In this document: positions 40,866-50,835 of the stretch, piece by piece | Layout of the letters: every line of letters starts with the position of its first letter | How positions within the stretch are numbered: position 1 is the first letter of the stretch | NCBI GenBank assembly: GCA_964020155.1 | Contig: OZ026570.1 | Location: 3,321,779-3,385,778, forward strand | Length of the DNA stretch: 64,000 bases | DNA from: Chondrilla cf. caribensis | Lineage: Eukaryota; Porifera; Demospongiae; Chondrillida; Chondrillidae | Direction of reading: 5' to 3' | Made by a program: the position numbers and the translations under genes | The notes under the pieces: model-generated | What the model saw: the letters and a program-made list of their open reading frames with translations, nothing else | What the model was told of the DNA's origin: nothing | Database searches by the model: none

Positions 40866-42050
40866 ATGAACAAGGAGTTTAGTGTGTTGTGTTGGAACCC
40901 TGCAGGTACAGGGATGGCACATATTCGGCAGGTAGCCTATAAAAATGAGCTAGAGACCAGACCAGATCTAGTGTTCCTACAGGAAGTCCCAGTTCTGGAG
41001 AGGAATGCTGACACATATAACATAGATAAGACTATTTACGACACAAAATGGGCCTTTGGAAAATCAGCGTACAACGTTATTCTCTACAAGAAGGAAAAAT
41101 TTTCGTGTGTTTGGTCTGAAGACGTTGAAACAAAGTTGAAACAAGCGTACACCAACATAGCTTCTAAAAGAACCTGCGCGGGTTACATCTCAATGGCAAT
41201 GGAGGCAGAAGAAGTTACTGTAGGGTCAGAGAAGGAAGTCGTAACCAGGAAAGTAATTGATATACTTAGGGAGAGTAGACTCCAGCCATTACCTGAATTA
41301 ATAGCAAACATTGAAAAAGTCTGGGAAGATGATGATTTCAAGATCGATCGAAATAGGATAAAGTATTTAGCAGGATGTATCAAGGGTGCAGACACAAGAG
41401 AAAACGGTCGAATAAAATCACTCTTGGATAAACACATGACAATGACCCTGCTGCAAGTGAGGGATTCGCCAGAAGAGAAGATACTAGCTGTTTGCTACCA
41501 TGGACCTCGGCACAAGAATGAAAGAGTACTTCACTTACTGCTCCATTTGATAAAAGAAATGTGCAAACTTCTGGAAGGTTGTCCGGTACTACTGGCTGGG
41601 GATTTCAATATGGAGCTCTGGCATGACAAGGATTGGTTGAAAGACTACCTTCTTTTAGACTACAACCCTCGTCCATATGTCCTGACTAAGCACAGAGAAA
41701 AGGCAAATTGCATCGACCACATTCTCCTCTGGGATGATGGTCGTAGAGACTATACCTGTTCGCTGAAGGATGTCAGGCCGAAGATGATCGACATAACTGA
41801 TGACATGAGAATGGATGATGAAGATACCACCTCAAATGCCTTGATTAGTTGGCCCACAAAACCTGACGATCAAGCAAATTGGGAAAACATTCCAGATGAA
41901 GAAAAGCCAGCCAAATTAGCCAGAATGCAACAGTGTCTGTCGAAGAAAGTGGCTGATGAAGAGACTAGAAAGAAAATATCCCATCACGACCCTCTACTAG
42001 CTAGATTGCAGGTGACAAGGAGAGGAGAAATAAAGAGAGAGAACATATAA
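40866..42050 (+). CDS. EEP-D: endonuclease/exonuclease/phosphatase fold protein
   Basis: An intronless 394-residue protein made up almost entirely of the EEP domain. Motifs: LCWNPAG (N11), LVFLQEVP (E40), YNVILYKKEK, a family-specific block DDFKIDRNRIKYLAGC, ILAVCYHGPRH, LLAGDFN (D246, N248), IDHILLWDD (D284, H285) and SHHDPL (H374). The usual SDH triplet reads HHD-type, with the metal-side Asp replaced by His while the catalytic His is kept. It has no low-complexity tail, no signal peptide and no membrane segment. The start is shared with EEP-B. The substrate (nucleic acid or phosphoester) cannot be told from sequence. Confidence 0.87.
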   Translation: MNKEFSVLCWNPAGTGMAHIRQVAYKNELETRPDLVFLQEVPVLERNADTYNIDKTIYDTKWAFGKSAYNVILYKKEKFSCVWSEDVETKLKQAYTNIASKRTCAGYISMAMEAEEVTVGSEKEVVTRKVIDILRESRLQPLPELIANIEKVWEDDDFKIDRNRIKYLAGCIKGADTRENGRIKSLLDKHMTMTLLQVRDSPEEKILAVCYHGPRHKNERVLHLLLHLIKEMCKLLEGCPVLLAGDFNMELWHDKDWLKDYLLLDYNPRPYVLTKHREKANCIDHILLWDDGRRDYTCSLKDVRPKMIDITDDMRMDDEDTTSNALISWPTKPDDQANWENIPDEEKPAKLARMQQCLSKKVADEETRKKISHHDPLLARLQVTRRGEIKRENI

Positions 42051-42407
42051 ACAGAAAGCATGGACTACTTGAAACTGTGTGCAATAGAACTACAAATAAT
42101 TGATTCTACATCATTATTATAATAAATGCTTGTAACATGTAAGCAATTGTAGTGAATATGATTAAATTGCAATTTGAGTAATTTGAATATTATTGGCATC
42201 GATGTGGGTAAATATGTATGTACAATATGTACAGTTATATAAAGGAAGGGTTTAGAGTACTGCCACATACATAAAGTTGAACGAATGAAACATGTGATAT
42301 TGGTTAGAAATCTGGATGTAAGAGTACAGTACATGTGTATGTACAAACTTGAAGAGTGAGCGAGTACTTGAGCTGGTTGGGAGAATGGAGAAATAAGAAT
42401 GGTGTGT

Positions 42408-42725
42408 CGGTAACTACCTACTGGAACCTTACCCTTAGCCATATACACTGACTGTATGGAAAAGGTCACATGGACCACATCATGCTATGGAAAGATGACG
42501 GTGACATTACATACACATTGAGAGGTGTACAAAATTGTCTCATTAACACACCACTGAAAATAAATCATCCCAACCTAGAATCCATGCAACCCCTCTTAGA
42601 GACTAACCAACTCTCACTTCATGGAAGATGCGAAGTGGAGGAACAGTGCTGAGAGATGTGTATCTCAACAAAGGATATTGAATCACGACCCACTGACAGC
42701 TACTCTAGTAATGAAGATGGTCTAT
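42408..42725 (+). pseudogene. EEP-E: 3' fragment of an EEP-F-like gene
   Basis: It begins within a NYLLEPY-like segment and continues HMDHIMLWKDDGDITYTLRGVQ, then frameshifts before LNHDPLTATL. The closest match is EEP-F (44241-44560). A MITE starts just downstream at 42743. Confidence 0.82.
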
Positions 42726-42742
42726 CACAGAAATTTCTTATA

Positions 42743-42912
42743 CAGTGGAACCTCTCTATTAGGGACACTTCGGGACCTTGATTTTAGTCCCTATTACAGA
42801 GGTGTCCTCATTTCAGAGGTCATTCAATACACTACAGTACTATACTGGAACACAGAATGGTGTCCTTATTATAGAGGTTTCTGATATTTAGAGGTTTGTA
42901 ATAGAGAAGGTA
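42743..42912. mobile_element. MITE, CAGTGGAACC family, damaged 3' end
   Basis: It matches the element at 9557-9731 (TTACAGAGGTGTCCT, CAATACACTACAGTACT). Its right end runs into GAGAAGGTACAGTGG instead of the expected CCACTG, and a minisatellite starts there. Confidence 0.75.
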
Positions 42913-43160
42913 CAGTGGTGTGAATATGTACACATGACACAGGAGGGACACCTCCTACCGTACAGTGGTGACAATATGTACACTTGACACAGGACGGACA
43001 CCTCTTACTGTACAGTGGTGTCAATATGTACACGTGACACAGGATGGACACCTCTTACTGTACAGTGGTGTCAATATGTACATGACACAGGACAGACACC
43101 TTCTACTGTACAGTGGTGTCAATATGTACACGTGACACAGGACGGACACCTCCTGTTATA
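42911..43160. repeat. ~49-bp minisatellite x5
   Basis: Units of TACAGTGGTGTCAATATGTA and CACAGGACGGACACCTC. The first half of the unit resembles the MITE end next to it. Confidence 0.9.
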
Positions 43161-43392
43161 TCCCCTACACGTGTACCTGCAATAACACAAAGCTGTAGAG
43201 ACACAAAGATCAGTAGCAGTCATCTTGTGCCATCTATGGTCACATCTACACACACTCAAGTATGCAAACACATTCCAACCCAAGGTAAAATGTTGAATAA
43301 GTTGACATTAATAACTAACATACAAACTGTACACAGTGCAATAAGCAGTGTTACTGTATAATTATTAGGATACCATACCGTATTACCGTCTG

Positions 43393-44595
43393 GTGACAAA
43401 CAGTGAAGAGATGGCTGTGAGCCAGTTCTCTGTGTTCAACTGGAATGTTTACAAGAGCATTTCGGCAGAAGGGCGAAAATCAGCTATGAAGAATGAACTG
43501 AGAGAGGTGAGAAGTTTGGTGCTCCTTCAGGAAATACCGTTCCAACTAAATGGAAGAGTTGTACGCCAATACATCAGTAACTTCTCCAGCTATGTTGGGG
43601 TTCACACAGAAGAGGCTACCTCCAAACGAAGCTGTGGGATCTTGTATGACAGACACAAGTTTGAAGAGCGACCCTGGAGAGGATACCTTGCTGAAGCCTA
43701 CTACAGGGTACAGATGAAGCTGGATTGCTTTACCGCTGTCCAAGAAGGAACAGTCACGGACACGGAAATCGTAGCACATGTAGCAGGCAAATACACTGAA
43801 GAGAGGATAAAGGACGCCGCCAAGGAGATTTGGCTCTCTGAGGACATTGGAGGTATTCCTGGTAGGATTTTATCCCATGCTCATGAAGTAGCTGACAAGC
43901 TGACAACAGATCCAGACATGAAATTCAAGACAAACATCTTGAAGGATTGCTGTGAAGGAATAGAAGACTTTTGGGATAACTTGTTGATAGACGTCTCATA
44001 TCGCTTTGCACTCACGCTGCTGAGAGACAAGTCCGACGTTGGAGGGTCAATAGTTGCAGTGTCCTTCCACAATCGCAAGGAAGTGCCGGAGAAGATGCTA
44101 CACATACTCTTGTACCTGTTGGCAGAGCTACGTCAAGTGATGAAGGATCACAAGCCCTCCGACAGATTTCCCATACTTCTAGCCGGGGACTTCAATATGG
44201 ATGTATTCAGTTATAATCCTCCCACAGGGAGGTGGGGAGTGAGTGACTACCTACTGGAGCCTTACAATCCTCAGCAATATCCACTCACAGCGTGTAGAAA
44301 GGATCGCATAGACCACATCATGCTGTGGAAAGACGATGGAGATGTCACGTACACCTTGGGAGAGGTCCAAGCACACGTCATTGACATACCACCAGACATA
44401 AACGTCCATGAACCAGATTCTGACCTTGCCTGGAGGCTGGCTGACCCTCAGTACAAGAGCAAAGAAGCATGGAGGGACTTGCTACAGAGACACACGTTTC
44501 ACAAGCTGGTATCGAACCACGATCCACTAACAACCACCTTGACAATGGAGAGAAGAGTGGTGGTGAAGAAAGACTCAAGAGAACTTTATGACTGA
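43393..44595 (+). CDS. EEP-F: endonuclease/exonuclease/phosphatase fold protein
   Basis: An intronless 400-residue frame. A start at Met7 (43411) is also possible. Motifs: FNWNVY (N18), LVLLQEIP (E47), IVAVSFHNRK, LLAGDFNMD (D266, N268), IDHIMLW (D307, H308) and SNHDPL (H376). It is more like EEP-A than EEP-D or -G in these blocks (AVSFHNR, DHIMLW, SNHDPL), so the array holds two subfamilies. It lacks the DDFKIDRNRIKYL block and has no repeat tail. Soluble; function unknown. Confidence 0.86.
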   Translation: MTNSEEMAVSQFSVFNWNVYKSISAEGRKSAMKNELREVRSLVLLQEIPFQLNGRVVRQYISNFSSYVGVHTEEATSKRSCGILYDRHKFEERPWRGYLAEAYYRVQMKLDCFTAVQEGTVTDTEIVAHVAGKYTEERIKDAAKEIWLSEDIGGIPGRILSHAHEVADKLTTDPDMKFKTNILKDCCEGIEDFWDNLLIDVSYRFALTLLRDKSDVGGSIVAVSFHNRKEVPEKMLHILLYLLAELRQVMKDHKPSDRFPILLAGDFNMDVFSYNPPTGRWGVSDYLLEPYNPQQYPLTACRKDRIDHIMLWKDDGDVTYTLGEVQAHVIDIPPDINVHEPDSDLAWRLADPQYKSKEAWRDLLQRHTFHKLVSNHDPLTTTLTMERRVVVKKDSRELYD

Positions 44596-45523
44596 CCTAC
44601 AGACAAGCAACAAAGAAAGAAAACCACATCAAAAGACACTAAACACAGTGAAGTAGACCCACGGGGTGACTAACAACTCCCCAATTCACCTCTTCTTACA
44701 CTGAACACTGTGAAAATTACTATGTAATACACTGCACTAATATGCTACCATATTGTACAGTGATATGATGTAGTGCTTTCAGTTAATCGTATAAAATGAG
44801 TTATGTGTGGTGGTTTCGTGGCTCAGTGGTTATGGCGGCTACAGTCAGACACCCTGGGTTCGAGTCCTGCAGTTGCCGGTTTTTCTCTTTTCTTCTTTCT
44901 CCCCAAGCAGGTTGGGTTCCAACGAAACTTCTATAAATATACGTTTTATATTATACGCAATAGTATTGTACAGTAGAAACCCATCAACACAAATTACAAG
45001 GGACACAAAAAATCATTTCTTTGTTATCAGATGTTCTTCTTATCAGGATTTGCTTACTACATGTACACTACTACAGCAAACCAAATAAAGCTCAGAAATT
45101 GGTTTGTGTTGAGGAGCAGTTTGTCTTGAGGGTGTTTGTCTATTATGAAAGTGTTTTCTGAGCTGGGGTGTTTGGGAGGAGCCACACAAGTGTCTGACAA
45201 TCACAACATCATTGTTGTACTTGTACATATGACAACAATGAACACAGTGCAGACAAACATTTGTCTCGATACGTATGTACTCACACCTGGTATCTCACAG
45301 CACACCTGATAGAGCAAGGACTATGCAACTCAGAGGTATACACCAGCCAGTACCACTGAGATTTGGAATTCACTGTAGAGTGGCTTATCCACGCACCTAC
45401 GTACACTGAAAATATACCAACGCGTTTCTATCAAAATGTCACATAGGTAAAATACTTGAGCAGCTGACAATAATAACTTACATACATAACCTTATACTGT
45501 ACTATAAGTGACATTACAGTATA
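44596..45523. other. EEP-F to EEP-G intergenic region
   Basis: No gene. It holds a tRNA-like SINE head at 44813. From about 44965 a MITE-like sequence starts CAGTAGAAACCCATCAACAC after TA, but its other end is not clear. Confidence 0.55.
44813..44885 (+). mobile_element. tRNA-like sequence, probably SINE head
   Basis: It has a good box A (TGGCTCAGTGG) and box B (GGTTCGAGTCC) at tRNA spacing, followed by a T-rich tail. The acceptor ends do not pair, so a functional tRNA is unlikely. It differs from the SINE of the ANK units. Confidence 0.6.
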
Positions 45524-47017
45524 GTGAAGCGTTACAGAAGGATGGCGTTCTACAATCTGGCGACAGGTTTCTTGAGATTTGGCGAGTGTCAAATATTCAA
45601 AAGAAATGTAGTATTCAGTGTTCTGAGCTGGAATCCCCATGGTGAGTCGAGGAAAGGGTTGGCAAATATACGCAAGATGGCGTACAGAAATGAGCTAAAA
45701 GCCAGACCAGATCTAGTGTTTCTACAGGAAGTGCCAGTTCTGGAGAAGAATGCCAGAAAGTACCACATAGATAAGACTATTTACGGCACAAAATGGGGTT
45801 GTGTGAAGCCATACAACATAATTCTCTACAAAAAAGATAAATTCTTCTGTGTTTCGTCTGAAAATGTAAAAAAACAAGCCTTTACCAACATAGCGTCTAC
45901 TAGAAGATGTGCAGGCTACATCTCAATGGCAATGGAGGACAAGAAAATTGAAAAAAGTTCAGAGAAAAAAGTTGTATCTGAAAAAATAGCTACAATGCTT
46001 AAGGAAAGCGAACTGGAGCCATCGACCGACTTGAGAATAAAACTCGAGCAAACATGGGAAGACGATGATTTCAAGATCGATCGGAATAGGATAAAGTATT
46101 TAGCAAGATGTGTTGAGGGTGCAGACACAAGAGAAAATGGTCGAATAAAGACACTTTTGGATAAACATGCGACAATGACCCTGCTGCAAGTGAGGGGTTC
46201 GCCAGAAGAGAAGATACTAGCTGTTTGCTATCATGGACCTCGGCACAGCCCAGAGAATGAAAGAGCACTTCACTTACTGCTTCATTTGATAAAACAGGTA
46301 CGCAAACTTCTGGGCGGTTGCCCAGTATTGCTGGCCGGAGATTTCAATATGGAGCTCTGGGAGGTGGATAAACATGGCTGTACTTGGTTGAAAGACTACC
46401 TCCTTGCCAGTTACAATCCTTGCAAAGCTCAACACAGAGAAAAGGCGAAGAGCATCGACCATATTCTCCTCTGGGATGATGGTCGGAGAGACTATACCTG
46501 TTCACTGGAGGATGTCAGACCGAAGATGTTTCGAATAACTGATGGCATGAAGGAGGTTATTGAAGATGATGCCGATGATAGTGATGGTGATGGAAATGGT
46601 GACAGTGATGATGATGATGATGATGGTGACAGTGGCAGTGATAGTGATGGTGGTGATGATGAAAATGATGATGATTTTGATATCGATGATGATGGTGATG
46701 AAAACAGTGACAGCAACAAACATGCATACATTCAGAATAATGAGAGTAATGATGGTGATGGTAATGTTCACATAGACAATGGCAATGGTGACGACAGTAC
46801 TCCCATACCAGAAGATATTTACATAAAGTTCCCTGTAAAGTGTGTTGACGGGACAAGCGTTTGGAAAGACATCCCCAAGGAACAAATATCGGTCGAAATA
46901 GCAAGGCTACAAGAAGGCCTGGCCAAGGAAGTGAAGGATGAAAGATTGAGGAGGGAGATAACCCTTCACAACCCTCTAACAGCTGTGTTGAGGGTGGAGA
47001 AGAAACAGAAGCAATAG
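45524..47017 (+). CDS. EEP-G: EEP fold protein with acidic insertion
   Basis: An intronless 497-residue protein closely related to EEP-D (WNPHG, LVFLQEVP, DDFKIDRNRIKYLA, ILAVCYHGPRH, LLAGDFNMELWE with D273 and N275, DHILLWDD with D312 and H313). It has a longer N-terminus; Met7 (45542) is an alternative start. Between the DHILLW block and the last motif there is an insertion rich in Asp/Gly/Ser/Asn (about residues 345-420), coded by GATGGTGAT-type repeats. The last motif is TLHNPL: His482 is kept, the residue before it is Leu and the following Asp is Asn, so this copy departs furthest from the canonical SDHxP block. The last codons are duplicated at 59839, where the second copy of the downstream segment begins. 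Confidence 0.86.
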   Translation: MKRYRRMAFYNLATGFLRFGECQIFKRNVVFSVLSWNPHGESRKGLANIRKMAYRNELKARPDLVFLQEVPVLEKNARKYHIDKTIYGTKWGCVKPYNIILYKKDKFFCVSSENVKKQAFTNIASTRRCAGYISMAMEDKKIEKSSEKKVVSEKIATMLKESELEPSTDLRIKLEQTWEDDDFKIDRNRIKYLARCVEGADTRENGRIKTLLDKHATMTLLQVRGSPEEKILAVCYHGPRHSPENERALHLLLHLIKQVRKLLGGCPVLLAGDFNMELWEVDKHGCTWLKDYLLASYNPCKAQHREKAKSIDHILLWDDGRRDYTCSLEDVRPKMFRITDGMKEVIEDDADDSDGDGNGDSDDDDDDGDSGSDSDGGDDENDDDFDIDDDGDENSDSNKHAYIQNNESNDGDGNVHIDNGNGDDSTPIPEDIYIKFPVKCVDGTSVWKDIPKEQISVEIARLQEGLAKEVKDERLRREITLHNPLTAVLRVEKKQKQ

Positions 47018-47159
47018 AGAGCAATAATATATGCATGTAAACTTGTTATTAATAAATTTCATATTTATTGTACATACAGTGTGCACTGTATACATACATG
47101 CAGTAGTTTTAAAATTAATGCAGTGCACATAATTCATATAATATTGTATGTATGTAGTA

Positions 47160-47330
47160 TCATTGTATACTACATAATTGTATTGTATACTACAGTATTG
47201 TATTGTATACTACAGCATTGTATTGTATACTACACCATTGTATTGTATTGTGTACTACAGCATTGTATTGTATTGTATACTACAGCATTGTATTGTATTG
47301 TATACTACAGCATTGCATTGTATGTAGTAT
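47160..47330. repeat. (ATTGT)n / TATACTACAGC tandem repeat
   Basis: Units of CATTGTATTGTATTGTATACTACAG. The right-copy equivalent (60000-60310) is about 120 bp longer. Confidence 0.92.
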
Positions 47331-47384
47331 TCGGTACCATACTTTTGTTGAGGTAGAGATGAATGGAAGGTGGTATCACGAATA

Positions 47385-47730
47385 TAGTTGAGGGGTAGAC
47401 GAATAGGCAACTTAGCCAACCAGAGTAGCAAGATGGTATCACGAATATCGTTGAAGGGAGACGAATAGGCAACTTAGCTGACCAGGGTAGCTAGGTTGGA
47501 TTACGAATATAGTTGAGAGGAGCCGACTAGGCAACTTAGCTGACCAGGGTAGCTAGGTTGGATCACGAATATCGTTGAGAGGAGACGAATAGATAAACTT
47601 AGTTGACCAGGGTAGCTAGGTTGGATCACGAATATCGTTGAGAGGAGACGAATAGATAAACTTAGTTGACCAGAGTAGCTAGGTTGGATCACGAATATAG
47701 TTGAGAGGAGACGAATAGATAAACTTGGGT
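47385..47730. repeat. ~61-bp minisatellite x~6
   Basis: Units carry GACCAGGGTAGCTAGGTTGG, ATCACGAATATCGTTGAG and AGGAGACGAATAGATAAACT. The equivalent is at 60360-60715. Confidence 0.92.
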
Positions 47731-48127
47731 TACCACCACATCTACTAACAAAGACACAGTGATGTTACTGAGGTCATGAATATAGTTAATCAGTTCAACA
47801 GATGCATGTAACAGTAAACAATACTAGTTGGTTAAACAATACCATGGTTGGGTTGAAAACAATACAGTTGAGTTAAACAACACTGCAGATTAGATAAACA
47901 ACAACACGGATGAGTGAAACAACATGGCAGATGAGTTGGTTACTACACAGTTGAGTTGGAACATGTTCCAATTCAGTTTTAATCTCTACAGGAAGTGATT
48001 TGCTAATGAATATCATTAACTACCACACATTCAGAGTCAGTCCTAGCTGAGGAATACCAGAGAGGTACCAGCCAAAACACAAGTAGCATTGTCAAACAAA
48101 GCAAGCTTCTCAAAACACCTAAACCAG

Positions 48128-49172
48128 GAGCTAGAGGTCTACTACAGCAACTACAGATCCTCCCTGTACTTAGAGGTCTACTACAGCAACTACAGATCCT
48201 CCCTGTACTTAGAGGTCTACTACAGCAACTACAGGTCCTCCCTGTACTTAGAGGTCTATTACAGCAACTACAGGTCCTCCCTGTACTTAGAGGTCTACTA
48301 CAGCAACTACAGGTCCTCCCTATACTTAGAGGTCCACTACAGCAACTACAGGTCCTCCCTGTACTTAGAGGTCCACTACAGCAACTACAGGTCCTCCCTG
48401 TACTTAGAGGTCTACTACAGCAACTACAGGTCCTCCCTGTACTTAGAGGTCCACTACAGCAACTACAGGTCCTCCCTGTACTTAGAGGTCCACTACAGCA
48501 ACTACAGGTCCTCCCTGTACTTAGAGGTCCACTACAGCAACTACAGGTCCTCCCTGTACTTAGAGGTCTATTACAGCAACTACAGGTCATCCCTGTACTT
48601 AGAGGTCTATTACAGCAACTACAGGTCATCCCTGTACTTAGAGGTCTATTACAGCAACTACAGGTCCTCCCTGTACTTAGAGGTCTATTACAGCAACTAC
48701 AGGTCCTCCCTGTACTTAGAGGTCTATTACAGCAACTACAGGTCCTCCCTGTACTTAGAGGTCTATTACAGCAACTACAGGTCCTCCCTGTACTTAGAGG
48801 TCTATTACAGCAACTACAGGTCCTCCCTGTACTTAGAGGTCTACTACAGCAACTACAGGTCATCCCTGTACTTAGAGGTCTATTACAGCAACTACAGGTC
48901 CTCCCTGTACTTAGAGGTCTATTACAGCAACTACAGGTCCTCCCTGTACTTAGAGGTCTACTACAGCAACTACAGGTCCTCCCTGTACTTAGAGGTCTAT
49001 TACAGCAACTACAGGTCCTCCCTGTACTTAGAGGTCTACTACAGCAACTACAGGTCCTCCCTATACTTAGAGGTCCACTACAGCAACTACAGGTCCTCCC
49101 TATACTTAGAGGTCTACTACAGCAACTACAGGTCCTCCCTGTACTTAGAGGTCCACTACAGCAACTACAGCA
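48128..49172. repeat. 39-bp minisatellite, ~27 units
   Basis: The unit TACAGCAACTACAGGTCCTC plus CCTGTACTTAGAGGTCTAC is exactly 39 bp (13 codons), so it leaves a 378-codon frame on plus and a 286-codon frame on minus. Substitutions are concentrated at a few unit positions (CTACTAC/CTATTAC/CCACTAC, TCC/TCA). The equivalent is at 61116-62160. Confidence 0.95.
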
Positions 49173-49896
49173 GTTCTACATTAAGTACAAGTATGTATAC
49201 ATCACATTCCATGTACTGTATGTAATGCAGTTGATATGTATGTACACCTTACAATATTATTATATCTCAGTCTTGCGGACCACAACACTTGCTCAAACGT
49301 AGAATAGTTGCTCACAGAACGTCTTAGTGTGAAGAATGCCCACCTTTGCATGCCATAGGTTCACCACTCATGGATCCGGTGGAGGAGACTGGTGGAAAGA
49401 GCCGGAATCAAACCAGCCAGTGTGTGACGGGTAGCCAAGACAACAGCTTTACAAAAAAGGAAGATAGAAAACAGGATAAGCAGGAGATTAACATCAAAGT
49501 CACTGTCGAAATAAAAATTGAGTAGTAGCCCACTAAAATTAATGACACCTCTACTGAGAGAATCGTTATGTAGTGTGTATTAAAAGAAACTATGTTACCT
49601 AATGTCATAGCTAGTGATGTGTATGTATTGAGAACATTTGCTGTACACGCTGGTGCTCTCAAATGAGGCATTCTACCAGTTCTGGGTTGACATGTATGTA
49701 ATACTTGAGCTAATACAATTCTCAACCATCGTTCTGATGGAGGCTAACACCAGTGAAAGTTATCATTTGATGTCTGCTTCAAGGGTAAGAGGAGGACATT
49801 TGCTCTTCATAAACATACTCAAATTAGCGGAGTACATAGAGTGTTAGTGAGCACTCTTCTTAGATTATCCTTAGATTTTGTTTACTTCTTGTAATA

Positions 49897-50133
49897 CAGT
49901 GCAACTTGCTTCATAAGTACCTGGGTTAGTACATACTCCTGGTTAGTGAGTACCTGGGTTAGTACACACTCCTGGTTAGTGAGTACCTGGGTTAGTACAT
50001 ACTCCTGGTTAGTGAATACACTTCACTCGGTCCCTAGCTCATGTACATTATGTTACTCAGTACTGATAGTAAGTACCTCTGATAAGAAATACAGATTTGG
50101 TGTGGTCTTCAAGGTACTAAGCAAGTATGACTG
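49897..50133. mobile_element. MITE with internal repeats, left duplication copy
   Basis: It starts CAGTGCAACTTGCTTC and ends AAGCAAGTATGACTG, flanked by TA. Internal ~33-bp units (GAGTACCTGGGTTAGTACA) vary in number. It is related to 15590-15759; the right-copy equivalent is 62885-63158. Confidence 0.78.
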
Positions 50134-50489
50134 TATTTGTGCACGGTAAGGTAACAAATCTACTGGTCTAACAATACAGACATAATAAATGCTCCGGAAA
50201 ATGGCCGAGTAGTGAAGCATGAGGCACCTTGTATCAAATGAATGCCTGTTCATCCTAAATAATTACCTCGCTATGACAACTTCCAACCTATCCGCATCAC
50301 AGCCCGCCACAAACATCTTAACGATCGAACATGAGATGAAATGTGCTTCGGACCGTAGATGCTCGACTACCTTGGTACGGGAACAGCGCCAATCAGTATC
50401 ACGTGTCGGTCACCTGACCTGCACGTGCTGTTTCCATTAATGTACGCTCGCCCCGGTGCAACCTTGGCTGTACAGTACTTCCTCTAGTG

Positions 50490-50742
50490 AATGGAGATTA
50501 CGTAGGTAATCGGAGTTAATTAGGGAGGCTTACGTAATAAGGGTGTTGCGCAACTAAGTAATGGACGGTAGAGCGCAGCTCGTTATGTGAATGGGTCGTT
50601 TGAATGAAGGTTTCGCCGATCGAAGATCCAATGTACGTTGTAGTTCGATGCGCTGACCAATCTGGATATTTTAGGTGTTGCGTGGTTACAGAAATAGTCA
50701 TTCTGTAAACAGAATTCCCGAAGAGAAGCGAACAATTTTGTT
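50490..50742 (+). repeat. Left inverted terminal repeat of DIRS A
   Basis: It starts ATGGAGATTACGTAGGTAAT and ends near GCGAACAATTTTGTT. It is the reverse complement of 54572-54827 with few differences. Confidence 0.92.
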
Positions 50743-50835
50743 GTCCGTGAAAGTGTTTTATTTCTTCGAAGTTGGCTTTCGTCTCGTTCTTCAATTCAAG
50801 GTTTTATTCTCGCTAGTGCCGAACGGTGTATTACT

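Larger units (their letters stand above)
47007..50489. repeat. 3.5-kb segmental duplication, left copy
   Basis: It matches 59839-63512 in direct orientation, from AACAGAAGCAATAGAG in the last codons of EEP-G to ACTTCCTCT, about 80 bp before the CaMKII start in the right copy. Differences are mainly repeat-number changes and scattered substitutions. At the right end it meets the left inverted repeat of DIRS copy A. I see no gene inside; the long open frames at 48089-49225 come from a minisatellite. Confidence 0.92.

Noticed and set aside
44813..44885. Functional tRNA gene
   Set aside because: Box A and B are good, but the acceptor stem does not pair and a T-rich tail follows, so a SINE head or tRNA pseudogene is more likely.
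48089..49225. 378-codon frame (repeating EVYYSNYRSSLYL) and the 286-codon minus frame, also at 61077-62213
   Set aside because: Both frames, on opposite strands, are open only because a 39-bp repeat has no stops. Unit substitutions do not favour silent sites in either frame, and no start context or conserved flank supports coding.
49376..49450. tRNA-like box B on the minus strand (GGTTTGATTCCGG), duplicated at 62364-62438
   Set aside because: No convincing box A or cloverleaf; left unannotated.
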